A model generated the notes under the pieces. The model worked only from the letters and a program-made list of their open reading frames with translations, did no database searches and had not been told where the DNA came from. From positions 42,475,461 through 42,539,460 of the forward strand of contig NC_056005.1 in assembly GCF_018446385.1 (NCBI RefSeq): a stretch of DNA of 64,000 nt. The letters are read 5' to 3'. The stretch's first letter is position 1. Each line of letters starts with the position of its first letter. Source of the DNA: Zingiber officinale (lineage: Eukaryota; Streptophyta; Magnoliopsida; Zingiberales; Zingiberaceae). This document shows, piece by piece, positions 21,523-32,490 of the stretch. Both the position numbers and the translations under genes were made by a program.

Positions 21523-22962
21523 TTAATTGGAGTCACCGCTGGTCGACCCACCAGCGATGATGTTTATTTCTCCCCGAGCGGTATTACTTTTATTTTCCTC
21601 CTCCCGAGCAGATGGCCTGTTTTGCTCGTGCGCGGCTCGGGAAGGATCAATGCTTCCCCTTCGCTGATGATGCTGTTGTCGCTCGAGTGATCTTCTTGCA
21701 TTTTCCCGCCGTCCGACGAATTGATGCCTGTGCCGCTGTTCGGGAGAAGGAGATCGTTGACGATAGCTCCTTAGGGCCAGTCTGGCGATTGGTGTCAGAC
21801 CATGGCAATCACATGTGTTGTGCGACGCTGACTGGTGGAAGGAACAGAATATGGGCGTCCATACCTTGCCTTTCGAGGTCTTTGGCCGGTCGGAAACCAC
21901 ATGCTGCACGACATGCGTCCTCATTTCCAGGTGAGGCCAGCCTTCGGCTCTAGGCCCTCTCGGCGATTGGTGACTACTCGGCGATTGTCGTTCGGTCGGC
22001 ATCGAGGGTTCGACTAGTGTCTCCTTCCTTCTTGCTGCCTGTGCCTCCTCTACATTTATATACTCATTAGCCTTCTTGAGCATGTGGTTGTAGTCATGGG
22101 GAGAATTCCTGATGAGCGACCGGAAGAAGTCTCCCTCGACGAGCCCCTGCGTAAAGGCCTTCATCATGGTCTCGGATGAGACCGAGGGGATATTCATTCC
22201 TACCTGGTTGAAGCATTGAATGTACGCTCAGAGGATTTCTCTAGGCCCTTGCTTCAAGGAAAACAAGCTGACACTTGTTTTTTGATAGTGCCTACAGCTC
22301 GCAAAGTGGTGTAGGAAAGTCGTTCAGAAATCCTTGAAGCTTCGTATCGATTCATTCGGCAACCTTCTGAACTAGCGCTGCGCCGAGCCGGAGAGCGTGG
22401 TGAGGAAGACCCGAAACTTCACCCCATTTGTGTATTGGTGAAGTGTAGCTGCGTTGTCGAACTTGCCCAAATGATCGTCCGGATTGGTCGATCCATTGTA
22501 CTCTCCGATTGCCAGCGGAGCATAATGCCTCGGTAATGGGTCTTGCAAGATTGCTTTGGAGAACTGGCGATTGATTCACTCAGGGGGCGCGTCGCCTCGC
22601 AGTGCTTTGACCTTCCGGGCATCCCGAACGGGCGCTACGTCCGAAGAAGACCCATGCTCTTGATTCACCTATGCGATTTCCGAGGACGTCTGGAACAGAG
22701 CTCGATGGAACAGTATCGGTTCGGGGGGTGCTTCTCCTTGCGTGCCTGTCGGCCCTCTATTTTGTCCCTAGATGGAGAGTTGTTCCGGCCGATCCTCCTG
22801 CGTCACTCGGCCTCCGGATGCCGATGTTGCTTGCTGCGCCAGTCGATCAGCTAGCGTCTTTTGCTGTTGCTGCTCGACTATTTTGGTTGCTCAAGCTTGC
22901 ACGAGCATATCGAGCTCTTCTTGAGTGAGCGTCACGATGTGAAACCGTCGAGTTTCTTCCAT
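21523..22962 (-). pseudogene. element B gag
   Basis: A likely start at 22962 begins MEETRRFHIVTLTQEELDML. A glutamine-rich stretch follows, then the retrotransposon Gag domain ('RVFLTTLSGSAQR', 'SFKDF', 'SVSLFSLKQGPRE', 'SSETMMKAFTQGL'), and an Arg/Ser/Gln-rich tail with 'CSFHQSASHNTCDC' at 21523-22197. In-frame stops include a TAG from CTGG and two TGA from CGA. Plus-strand frames in this region are shadows. Confidence 0.78.
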
Positions 22963-23049
22963 CTTCTCGACTCGGATGCAGGTGTGTTCTCACAGACGAC
23001 GCTAAATTTGATCCTGTCCGAGAATCGAGGTGATGGGTACTAGGGACGT

Positions 23050-23872
23050 GGCACTCCTGTTGGTTGTTGGTGGACTCCGAGTCAGAGAGACCTGCAACCA
23101 AAGCGGAGCCAGTGTCGAGCCAGAGAGGGGTTCCCCGACGATAATCTTCTGACGCTCAAGTCAGTCTCCGACGATGTATAAGCCAGGAAGCAGAGAAGCA
23201 GAGTAATAGTAGTTACAGTAAAATATGCATACTTTCGTTGAAACTTGGGGCCCTTTATATAGGGCTTCAAGGGAGCGTGTGCATGTTCCTCGAGGCGTGC
23301 ATGCTTCTCAAAGCTTCTCCTGAAAAAACGTGTCAGGAAAGTATTTCTGACACCATATCTCAATGACCCGAGCATATCTCTGATATGACAGTGGAAGCTT
23401 CTGCCGTACGATCCTCTGCCTGCCCATGCCGCCAACCATGCCGTCTGTCGGTGACACGAATTCCTACGAGGATATCGATTGATCCTCCTTTTGTCTGTTA
23501 GTGGGTCGAGCGGGACAACCACTCGGCTAGCCCTTAGCCATTCGGGTGGTTTAGCCCTTTGTCCGAGCGGAATGGCCGCTCGGCCAACATTTCACTGTCC
23601 GAGTTCTGTTGTTGTGCTGCGATCCCTTTTCGTCGATTCTGAGGTTCAATGTAAGTCTGAGCGAGCTGATCACTCAGTGTATGTCTTGTTTTGAGCATTG
23701 AAAGCTTGATACCTGACCGAGCTGTGATGATATCTGATCGGTATTTTTTTATCCTGATCGGATGAGTGAGTTGTCTGACCAACCAACAACATATGGGCGT
23801 TGACCATCTAAATCTTGACTTCCACCATTGCCATGATCCTATGAGGGATGAGTGTTTATCACCGGATCAACA
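23050..23872 (-). repeat. 5' LTR of element B (inner edge approximate)
   Basis: The outer edge reads TGTTGATCCGGTGA on the minus strand, starting at 23872. A TATATAAA box on the minus strand lies at 23254-23261, near 'gggccctttatatagggc'. I could not fix the inner edge or the primer site; the span near 23050-23110 is an estimate. The partner LTR is absent from the window. Confidence 0.55.
23254..23261 (-). promoter_or_regulatory. TATA box of element B LTR
   Basis: TATATAAA on the minus strand, in a GC-rich setting, about 610 bases inside the LTR start. The frame of gag begins 290 bases further on. Confidence 0.55.
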
Positions 23873-24518
23873 TGTTAAAAAAAATTGAAGAACCTTTTTA
23901 ATTAAATTTTAGTTAAAAATTACTACAAGCAAGGATTTATAATTTATTCTGGTCGACGTTATTTATTTCTCCATTGATCCGCACTATTTATTCTCGCTCC
24001 GTCTCCACGAACTAAACGAAGCGGCCAAAATTACTTTATTTTATTGCGTCACATAATACGTATCCCATTCCCCCAGCCGTTTCGATTTCATTATGGGATT
24101 CACGCGCCACGGCCCACCACCTTTTAACGACTCCAACTCGTTTCCCCTCACCGCCGTCCATTCAATTCTACTTCCCTCATAAATTCATCCTTACCGTCCA
24201 TTTTTATTAACGTGTTGCCTAGCATGGACCAACCGTCACGGCTTTGGGCTTTCGTCCCTTCGAAGTAATACTAACATTTACGAGGACAACCCTCAACGTC
24301 ACAAAACGAGTCACGACCTTCATCGCGACCAATTCCTGCGTTGCGGTTCGCTATGTAGATATAGAAAACCAAGCGGCGTTAAAATGCCGGATTTCAATAG
24401 CTTGCCTGTTCTTGATTGGAATGCTTTTTGGAGTCCGCTTCTTCGTCTCGGTGGAGAGAGCGGCGGAAGACATCGGATCCCATCGACGCCTCCTTTTTCC
24501 TCGTTCCGGCTGCCCTGG
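23873..24518 (+). other. 5' flank of the F-box gene
   Basis: About 640 bases separate the end of element B from the ATG. The first part is AT-rich. From about 24060 the sequence becomes C/T-rich, as in plant promoters and leaders. A weak TATA-like 'cataaattc' lies near 24178, but I cannot place a start site with confidence. The frame is open upstream of the chosen ATG to 24384. Confidence 0.4.
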
Positions 24519-26144
24519 ATGGGCCAATCTGCCTCCACACAATCCATCAAAGCTCTCTCCTGTTCCTCCTCCTCCTCGGGTCGCCGTGCGAGGTTTGCAT
24601 CTGGCACCATCGGCCAGCCGGCTGCGATGACCAAAGGAGAATTGGCCTCGTGCGAGGATGCCACCGGTCATTCCGCGAGGGATTACACAACCGAACTTCC
24701 AGACGAATGCCTTGCCCTCGTCTTCCAGTCCCTTGGCTCCGCCGACCGAAAGCAGTGCTCTCTGGTGTGCAAGCGATGGTTAGTGATCGACGGCCAGAAT
24801 CGACACCGTATTTCCCTCGACGCTCGGGAAGGTCTCCAAGATGCCGTGCTGGGCATCTTCGCACGATTTGACGCCGTCGCTAAGCTTGCGCTCAAATGCG
24901 AACGACGCGCCGAGAGTGTCGGCGACGAAGCTCTTGCTCTGATCGTCGCTCGGTGCCCGAATCTCACGCGCCTCAAGCTCCGTTCTTGCCATGCCATTAC
25001 CGACGTCGGTATGGCTGCCGTCGGCAAGCAATGTGCTGTTCTACGCAAACTCTCTGTCGGGTCTTGTAGCTTCGGTTTCAAGGGCATTGAGGCCGTCGTC
25101 CGTGGCTGTTCGCTTCTAGAGGAGCTCTCCATCAAGAGGCTGCGTGGCCTACCTCCCACCCTCTGCGCTAACGAGGCTGGCAACGAAATCATTGGGTCTA
25201 TCTCCCTCCGATCTATCTGTCTGAAAGAATTATACCATGGTCTGTGCTTTGCGCCGCTCATCTCCGGATCCTCCAACCTCAAAACCCTAAAGTTAATCAG
25301 GTGTTCCGGTGACTGGGACATGCTTCTAGAGGATATAGCAGATGAAGTCCCTGGGATAACTGAGATCCACCTCGAGAAGCTTCAGGTCAGTGATCGCGGC
25401 CTTGCTGCTCTCTGTTCTTGTGTCGATCTCGAGATCCTTCATATTGTAAAGACCCCGGAGTGCACTGACATCGGCCTCTCCGCCATCGCTGAACGCTGTC
25501 ACCTCCTCCGTAAGATCCATATTGATGGGTGGAAGACCAATAGGATCGGCGATGAGGGCCTCATAGCTATTGCAAAACAGTGTCCTAACCTTCAGGAGCT
25601 GGTACTTATTGCTGTAAATCCAACTGTACGAAGCTTAGGGCATATAGCGATTAACTGCCGTAACTTGGAGCGCCTTGCCATCTGTGGCAGCGATACCTTT
25701 GGGGATGCCGAAATTACTTGTGTTGCCTCCAAATGCATGGCTTTGAAGAAGCTTTGCATCAAGGGATGCCCAGTATCTGATCATGGAATGGAGGCCCTTG
25801 CCGAAGGTTGTCCAAAGTTGGTTAAAGTCAAAGTAAAGAAGTGTCAAGGGGTGACACCAGAATTTGCAGGTTGGCTGACAGCATGTAGGGAAGGGATGGT
25901 GGCAGTCAATTTGGACACAGCTGCACAAACTGAGAAGCCAGAAACTAGCATTGGTGAGAGTGGGGCGCTTGAAAACATTGACCAGTTGATCGATCAAATT
26001 GGGGTTGTTGATCTTCACTCATCAGGCAGTAGTTCTAGGCCATTGCCATGGAAGGCACGAATGGGATTTTGCCCTGGTAAGAACTTTGTAGTATCTGTTA
26101 TCCGGAGATGGTCTCATGGGAGTAGTAACTCCAATCATACATGA
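24519..26144 (+). CDS. VFB/SKIP2-type F-box leucine-rich-repeat protein
   Basis: An uninterrupted ORF of 541 residues. I chose the ATG at 24519, not the in-frame one at 24384, because the protein then begins MGQSAST, as SKIP2/VFB proteins do, with a glycine that could be myristoylated. An F-box lies at about residues 56-100 (ELPDECLALVFQSL...CSLVCKRW). Cys-containing LRRs follow from about 110 to 500 ('CPNLTRLKLRSC', 'CHLLRKIHIDGW', 'CPNLQELVLIAV', 'CMALKKLCIKGC'). Such proteins bind SKP1-like adaptors and give SCF ubiquitin ligases their substrate choice; in Arabidopsis the VFB group affects growth and lateral roots. GC content falls from 5' to 3'. There is no sign of decay, so this is the one clear host gene. 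Confidence 0.93.
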   Translation: MGQSASTQSIKALSCSSSSSGRRARFASGTIGQPAAMTKGELASCEDATGHSARDYTTELPDECLALVFQSLGSADRKQCSLVCKRWLVIDGQNRHRISLDAREGLQDAVLGIFARFDAVAKLALKCERRAESVGDEALALIVARCPNLTRLKLRSCHAITDVGMAAVGKQCAVLRKLSVGSCSFGFKGIEAVVRGCSLLEELSIKRLRGLPPTLCANEAGNEIIGSISLRSICLKELYHGLCFAPLISGSSNLKTLKLIRCSGDWDMLLEDIADEVPGITEIHLEKLQVSDRGLAALCSCVDLEILHIVKTPECTDIGLSAIAERCHLLRKIHIDGWKTNRIGDEGLIAIAKQCPNLQELVLIAVNPTVRSLGHIAINCRNLERLAICGSDTFGDAEITCVASKCMALKKLCIKGCPVSDHGMEALAEGCPKLVKVKVKKCQGVTPEFAGWLTACREGMVAVNLDTAAQTEKPETSIGESGALENIDQLIDQIGVVDLHSSGSSSRPLPWKARMGFCPGKNFVVSVIRRWSHGSSNSNHT

Positions 26145-27620
26145 AAAGGAAAAACAAGCTCTTTCTTCTCTGCTTTTCATCTAGCCAAGTACTTAAAGTT
26201 GTATGTCAATTAACTCTTCAAATCCAATGTGGTAATTTGCTTGATGTTATTACTGGTAAGCTGTTTATCCTGTCTACTGGAAGTTGTTAAATGGTGGTTT
26301 TGCTTTCATCTCCGTGTTTATCTACAATATCTGCCACTTTGTTGGTGATAGGTTCATATTCTTGTCACTTTCTATGCTTCATCTAAACAATTCTTTTATT
26401 CAATAAAGGATATCTATGATAGAAACTTGTGGTTGCTGAAATTTTTTGGAGTAAAAATATTACTGATATGAAATAGAAAAATTACTCCAATGCTATTTGA
26501 TATACTGAATCCTTATGATGTGAATCATGACCATCTCCTTAGTGAGATCAAACAAGTATCTTTTATTAGTTCATTTCATTCTTCATATCCTAAATTGTAA
26601 AGTTAGTAGAGGCACAGAATGCATTATGTAGCATGCATCATTTATGAAAAAAAGCCACAAACAGCTGATTAAATATCATTGAAACTTAAGAGTTGTTAGT
26701 GGGTTCTTTATAAAGTTTCCACCTGTAGATTAATAGTACCTGGGTCTGTAAGTTTTTTACATTTAAGAAATTTTATGAATCAAATTGTGGATATGATATT
26801 TTGTTTACTATGATTTATATTGAAGGAATCACTTGAGCTGATCTACCACACTGGATGTATGACGGATCATGTTCCTAAAATCAAATCTTCAGATGCTTAA
26901 TAACCTAATTCTATAAGACAACTAATAAGTTATGATTTCAGATTTTTTTGGATTGACTTTACTAGTTTGTTGCTACCTAAGTTTGGTGACTTTGAGCTAA
27001 TTTGATCTCTAAGAATTATAGTATGGTTATCCTTGTCAATGAAGTTTTTGCTTAATCATAATAGTAGTTACGAATTTTAGACCTATCTGTCTGGATTTTC
27101 TGGTATGAGAACTGAGACTAGTATTTTTGTCCCCTTCACCTATTGCATGATGGTTTTGGGCCTATTTAAGATAACTTGTCCTTTATATTGTTTGCATTGA
27201 GAATTTTATTTTGATGGCATCTATTGACTCTGATGAAGTCATATGACCAGATTTAGATAATAATAATTTTAACTAGCTGTTTAGACAAATCAAACAGTTA
27301 TTCCTTCTTCAGGCAATTTTGTTCAAGGATATGACTGTAGAGTCTTTGGAAGACTAAGTAGAGAAATTTCTCTTGAAATCACCTATTGGCATTCAGACGA
27401 GTTGATTCTTGTATGACCTTGTGATATTGCCTGAGATATTTATAAACTCATTTTGTGGTTGGAAAATCCTGTTTATATAATTCTCTTCATTTCTCTTTTC
27501 GTTTATTTGGAGCCATAAAAGATTGTGATTAAAGGGTGATTTCCTTGCATTTGACAATAGAATACGCAGCATCCACATATATTGGCAGGTCACGATGAGA
27601 TCAACAACTAATCTATTGAC
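26145..27620 (+). other. 3' flank of the F-box gene, no gene seen
   Basis: AT-rich sequence. AATAAA at 26402-26407, about 260 bases after the stop, is a possible poly(A) signal. The minus-strand frame at 27393-27593 has no recognisable domain. Confidence 0.5.
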
Positions 27621-27624
27621 TTGG

Positions 27625-27900
27625 TAGTAAGAGGGAGTTTGGCTAAATTTAATAAAATCAATTTATAAGCTCTTTGAGTTATAAGCTAATTTAGGAGTTT
27701 ATAAGTTGTCAGATTTTATTTTAAAAATAAATTATTAAAGTGTTTGGATGAATTTATTATAATTAATTTAAAGATTTTTAGATGTTTTATAATAATTTAA
27801 AGGTTTTTAGATGTTTGGTATTATAATATTTTTTTATTAATAAAATTATCAAAAAAAGGTATAATATTATTGGTAGAAGATTTTAGACTTTAGATCGTTA
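27625..27900. repeat. possible MITE remnant
   Basis: 'gggagtttggcta', 'tttataagctcttt' and 'gttataagctaattt' resemble the termini of small plant elements and occur again, in the opposite sense, at 63080-63243. A clear second inverted terminus and target duplication were not found here. Confidence 0.35.
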
Positions 27901-28045
27901 GCTTTCACGATGGCCAACTTCATCGTTCTCATCAGCTTAAATATTTGCTAAGCATATGAGTTGATTATGAAGGATAGATAACCAATTGATAATAAAATTT
28001 GGAAGACTTGAAAATTGGGTTGATGCAATCGAAGATTATGATGCG

Positions 28046-28205
28046 TAAGCTTTCGATTCCTTTTAATTTATTACTCATGCCACGGGTCATTTTATGGCTT
28101 GACTTATTTTCATCGTTCATCATCCTAAGCTTTCGATTCCTTTTAATTTATTACTCATGCCACTGGCCATTTTATGGCTTGACTTATTTTCATTGTTCAT
28201 CATCC
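28046..28205. repeat. 80-bp tandem duplication
   Basis: Two copies (28046-28125, 28126-28205) beginning TAAGCTTTCGATTCC differ at a few bases only. The plus-strand frame through them is a shadow. Confidence 0.9.
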
Positions 28206-28762
28206 ATCCCCCCAAAAAGCTAAAATAAAGGTGGCATTTTTAATATTCAGGGCTAGAATAAAATCTCATTTAAATATATAGTGAAGCAATATTAATAAAA
28301 ATAACAAAGTGAAATATGACAGAACAATTTAAGTAATTGAATATTAAATACACAATTAAAAAATGTAAAAAATCTAACACAAATTATTTGTAAGTATTTT
28401 GGAGTAGTTTTAATGTGCTCAATCAAGTTCAATTAGGTCTTTTTGTATTTGATCCTTGTATCTAAGTGTACAGGAGCTTAGGAGCACAAGAAGTCGAGCG
28501 GAAGACATAGCTAGCAAGAAGGATATCACGGGAGAGAGTAGACGGGCTTGGTGCGTCCGAGGGACGAGGTGCTGTGGAAGATTACACCAGTGAACGAGAA
28601 GGACGTGCGCGACGTTTAAGGGACGAAAAGCCAGGGGGGAACCTTGGTCGAGGAGAAGGCCGGAAATGGATTCGAGTGGGCTCTATTCCGGATGGCCGAA
28701 ATCGTCCAACTGAGCGAAGCAGCGGAAGAGTCAATGGAGAAGTGTGGAGCTCAGTAGCAGCT

Positions 28763-28869
28763 GCTGAAGGCGCCTTCAATGGTATTGAAGACACTCTTGT
28801 GCTTTTCTGGTGGAAGGCGCCTTCAATCCTTGAAGGCGCCTTTGAGCCTTTATGGAAGGCGCCTTCAAC
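28763..28869. repeat. GGCGCC palindrome array
   Basis: Four copies of a 10-12 bp palindrome (AAGGCGCCTT core); two form a close pair 13 bases apart. A decayed fifth copy may be 'ggaggcgctttcc' at about 28940. Confidence 0.85.
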
Positions 28870-28977
28870 CCAGACGTCTTAGACTGGGCAAAATATAACC
28901 ATTAGCGAAGATAAAATCTTATCTTCGCTTGCCTCACTGGAGGCGCTTTCCAGCCGCAGATAAGATTTTCCAAAGAG

Positions 28978-28986
28978 TATAAAAAG
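28978..28986 (+). promoter_or_regulatory. TATA box of the GGCGCC-type LTR
   Basis: TATAAAAAG about 115 bases after the last palindrome core. Confidence 0.6.
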
Positions 28987-29160
28987 ACCCTGGACTTAGA
29001 AAATAGATAACAACACTTGTAATTGATTCTAATTAAATTTAGCTTTGTAATTGAGTGTTTCAACTACTTTAAGAGGCTTCTTCACCTGAAGGAGACTTTT
29101 AGTGAGCTTTACTTGCCTTAGATTTGTTGGTTAGACCTAGGAAGATCGTACCGGTTCTAC

Positions 29161-31181
29161 TGTACAAAAATTTTGTACAAGTATCGAACTTTTCCTAAAT
29201 AACCTATTGTGTTCTTTAGAAGTTAAATTAGGAATCGCAGACGGAACTTAACATCATTGATTCCAAATTTAACTTATCTGTTCTTAATGGTTTAGATTTG
29301 GATCGCAAGCGGAACTTAACACTATTGATCCAAATCTACCTATGTTATAAATTCCATTAAATATTAATTTTCAAAATTGACTTCCATGACTGCATGGTGA
29401 GGCACATGACCTTCTTGGGTATGGGAGTATCCACCACCGCCTAGGCAAAGTCTTTTAAGGAAAGCTAATATTTAATTTCCTTATATAACTCTAGGTCTGA
29501 CCAAAAAGAACAATCAAATAACAAATTTGAAAAAAAAAATAAAAAACACAAATTCGAATAACAAATCCGAATAACTAGAATCTAATGCCTCTTGTGTTTG
29601 GAATTCATACAAAGAAAAATAACTAGTATGATGTGGAAGAAAATTACTAGTTATACCTTCTCTTTGTATGCTAATGACCCCGAGATCTTCTGCCGTATTC
29701 CTCGACTCGCCTTGGACGTCGTGTGGGCGACGATCCTCCAAGATGAACACCACCCAAAAGAGCTTCTCCTCCTTCTAGTATTCGGCCACCACCACCAAGG
29801 AGCGAAAGAGAGCAAAGGGAAAAGAGGGGAAGAGAGGGTCGGCCACAAGAGGATCACCAAGCAAGAGAATAAGAATTGTTATGTCATGTGGACTCTCCTC
29901 CCCTTCTTTTATAATACTTGCCCAAGACAAATAAGGAAAGACTTTTTACAAAAATTAAAATCTTCCTCTTGTTTTTCCTTTTCCCCTTTTATTTTTCCTT
30001 TTCTTTCCTCTTGATTGAATCAATCACCAATCAATGATTTAATTGATTTTATTTAGATGGCCCCTTGCTTGGGCACCAAGCAAGGGTGGCTGGCCCCTTT
30101 AAGGAAGGAAAAATAATTTTTGTAAAAAATTTATAAACTCTTATAAAATTTTACAAGCTTTCTTTCAATATCCTAAAGTGGGAGTTAAAAAAGGAAAGTT
30201 TTAAAAATTAAAATCATGTTTTAAAATTTAAAACTTCTCTTCTAAAAATTTCTTTTTTTAACATGGTTACAAAATTAAAAGATTTAAAATTTAAAACTTC
30301 TCTTCCTTTTTTCTAAAACCACAAGGATGGTTAAAAAAGGAAAGTTTTAAAACTTTAAAACTTTCTTTTAAATCATGTGGCCTAATTCAAATAAGGTAAG
30401 TTTTATATTTTAAAAACTCTCTTTTAAAACTTGTAGTTTTCTACAAAGAGAAAATTTTAAAAATTCAAAACACCCCCTTATATTTAAATTATTGTGACTG
30501 GCCCCTTTGCACAAAGCAAAGGCCGGCCACCTTGAAGGAATTCATGGCCGGCCCTTGGCTTGGTCACCAAGCCTTGGGCCGGCCCTTCTTGGACACCAAG
30601 ATGGGCTTTCATTGGATGAACTTGAGGCTTTAATGAGGCTACGACAGAGACCTAGAGAAAAAATTAGTTTTGGCCTTCCGATGAGCTTGAGCATCCCGTG
30701 TTCGCCCCGAACACACAACTCAAGTTTATCAATAATAACTCATTCCACTAGAGAGTTATTATTGCACTACCGCACCAATCCCAAATTACATTATGGGCTC
30801 CTTCATATATGAGTGTGTAGTCTCCCTGTGTTTAAGATAACGAATGTCCACTAATTAAGTAAGTCACTGACAACTTCACTTAATTAATATCTAGCTCCAA
30901 GAGTAGTACCACTCAACTTCATTATCATGTCGGACTAAGTCCACCTACAGGGTTTAACATAGCTATCCTTATAAGCTCCTCTTGGGGGCATTCTCAACCT
31001 AGATTACTATGACACAGTTTCCTTCTATAATCAACAACACACACTATAAGTAATATCATTTCCCAACTTATCGGGCCTATTGATTTATCAAGTTAAATCT
31101 CACACTTTGATAAGTTAAAAAAATAGATACTGAATATATATGCTTGTTATTATATTAGGATTAAGAGTACACACTTCCATA
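29161..31181 (-). mobile_element. LTR-like element, minus strand, left part (split by the CACTA)
   Basis: The unit seems to begin at 29161 (TGTACAAAAA, near-palindromic) and to continue beyond the CACTA at 36947-37311. There it ends ACACTCTAACA, i.e. TGTTAGAGTGT on the minus strand, a typical LTR start. It contains GGCCGGCC-rich segments (30060-30110, 30500-30600) and a pair of near-identical 'ggaacttaacat/c' blocks at 29230-29330. The 29592-30014 frame has no recognisable domain. No target duplication was found, so limits and class are tentative. Confidence 0.45.
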
Positions 31182-31400
31182 CACTACAAGAAAAACCCTC
31201 ATAGACATCGGTGGAACAACAACAGTTTTAAGCAAAAACCGATGTCTTTGAGTATTTTACACCGGTTTTTTCAAAAATCGGTGTCTATGAGCACAGATTT
31301 TCGCTCATAGACATCGGTTTTTTAGCCGATGTCTATGAGCGCCTTTTTTTTTGTTAATAGACACCAGTTTTAACAGCGGTTTTTAAAACCCGGTGTTAAT
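31182..31400. repeat. CACTA left subterminal repeats
   Basis: Several direct and inverted copies of 'tagacatcggtttt', 'acaccggttttt' and 'cgatgtctatgagc' follow the terminus. They match those at the right end. Confidence 0.85.
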
Positions 31401-31818
31401 GAACCAAAAAAAAAATAATTTAATTTTTTCACCAGCCAAAATTTGCAATATTTCGCAAAATTCCCTCCAAACTTAAACCAATATCACGCCCCTTCTCTCA
31501 CCCTAAATCTAAACCTAAACCTCCGACCATCTCTCAGCCTCATCTCCCTCTTCCCCTACTTGGATCTCTTCCCCTTCCTGGATTGATGCCCCTTCCTCTC
31601 CCTTCCTCTCTCGATTAGGATCAAAACCACCTGCTTCGGTCCTAAACAAAATCGCAGCATAAATCGTTCCTGCCTCCTCGTCCAATCCTCTCTTCCTCCT
31701 CCTCCTTCCTCTCTTCGCTCTTCCCGGCTAAGGTAGGGGCCGACGAGATTGCATCGAAGCACTTGATTCATTCGATTCCGGTTCCCGTTCGCGAAACCAG
31801 TTTCTTTCGATCGAGGTG

Positions 31819-32095
31819 ATGGCGGGCGTGCAGATGGGGAGACGGAGACCTTCGCGTTCCAGGCGGAGATCAACCAGTTGTTGAGTCTCATCATCAACAC
31901 CTTCTACTCCAACAAGGAGATCTTCCTGCGCGAGCTGATTAGCAACGCCTCGGATGTGAGACATCGCTGCTTTCATGTTGCTGCTCCCGTTTTTTTCCCC
32001 TGTGTTGTCGTTGCTGAAGCAAATCGTGTGACTGCAGGCACTCGATAAGATCCGGTTCGAGGGTCTCACCGACAAGAGCAAGCTTAACGCCGCAC
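31819..32095 (+). pseudogene. captured HSP90 5' fragment
   Basis: Exon 1 (31819-31955) encodes [20 protein letters not shown] and continues to '[10 protein letters not shown]', the N-terminal ATPase domain of cytosolic HSP90. An 82-base GT-AG intron (31956-32037) follows, then exon 2 '[20 protein letters not shown]' to about 32095, where similarity ends. The ATG at 31819 is one base out of frame with the body, so a base was lost in the G run near 31836. The CT-rich sequence before it (31500-31800) looks like the gene's leader. HSP90 is a dimeric chaperone of about 700 residues; only some 60 are kept here. Confidence 0.92.
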
Positions 32096-32227
32096 CTTGT
32101 CGCACGGTCTGGCACCAAGGAGTTCATGGAGGCACTAAACCTCTTCCAACTCGCGTTGCCTCCCTCCCTCTAGCGCCGGTGAAGATTCAGTCGCTTGCCC
32201 AATAAACATCTTTTCATGTGGGAGGAC

Positions 32228-32490
32228 GAGTCAGTTATGTGATGCCCTGAAGCATCCCGAAGATCCGTGGGAGGATGGACTAACGTTGTCGTTGGGTGCC
32301 AATCGCACCTCTTCTTTCGCCGCTATAGTTACATGGAATCTAGAGGTCAAGGAGTATTTTCACATGATCTCTGAAGCTGAACGCCATATCCAGATTTCTA
32401 AATTGCCCACGCATCCTTTTTCCTATTTTTATATTCGTTCGAACACTCTTAAATCCACAATTAATGCAGTTATTGAGAAACTATAAGTGC
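32228..32490 (+). pseudogene. exon-like fragment of an unrecognised gene
   Basis: An open stretch reads 'ALKHPEDPWEDGLTLSLGAN', then 'SFAAIVTWNLEVKEYFHMI', 'HIQISKLPTHPFSYFYIRS' and 'STINAVIEKL' before a stop. Composition and residue order look like a real protein, unlike the surrounding shadow frames. I do not recognise it. A second possible piece is 'KYLKKEDKVIRVLSLVLNRL' at 32512-32571. Both are on the same strand as the other captured fragments, so they are probably from a fourth captured gene. Confidence 0.45.

Larger units (their letters stand above)
9163..23872 (-). mobile_element. Element B: Tat-like Ty3/gypsy, minus strand, split by D and Cassandra 2
   Basis: On the minus strand the remaining parts are the 5' LTR (to 23872), gag (22962-21523), protease (about 21420-20869), reverse transcriptase (20095-19684 and 10439-9831) and two RNase H segments (9830-9163). 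Integrase and the 3' LTR are missing beyond the Cassandra 1 junction. Element D separates 'LPQID' from 'MVDSTAGYELI' of one reverse transcriptase sentence. Cassandra 2 lies between protease and reverse transcriptase. The two-part RNase H and protein style suggest a Tat-group, non-chromovirus element. The right end (minus-strand start TGTTGATCCGG) is inferred from the TG start and lacks a partner LTR. Confidence 0.8.
28400..29160 (+). mobile_element. Sirevirus-like LTR relic with GGCGCC palindromes
   Basis: The phrases 'gtgctcaatcaagttcaattaggtc' (in part), 'aggagcttaggagcacaagaag' and 'agtcgagcgg' match the layout of the element D LTR. GAAGGCGCCTTC palindromes follow, with cores at 28769, 28816, 28835 and 28858. 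A TATA box TATAAAAAG lies at 28978-28986, again just downstream of the palindromes. The start is approximate and no partner LTR or coding region is present. Plus-strand frame 28574-28882 is not a gene. Confidence 0.65.

Noticed and set aside
24384..24518. N-terminal extension of the F-box protein
   Set aside because: The family starts MGQS, and the upstream in-frame residues do not resemble the family. The frame is simply open in the leader.
24547..25321. Long minus-strand ORFs opposite the F-box gene
   Set aside because: They are shadow frames of a GC-rich coding sequence, Arg- and Ser-rich, without any domain.
28574..28882. A 102-residue ORF over the GGCGCC array
   Set aside because: It translates the LTR and its palindromes. 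Position relative to the TATA box argues against a coding role.
29592..30014. A 140-residue protein gene
   Set aside because: Low-complexity, no domain, and lies in an LTR-like unit.
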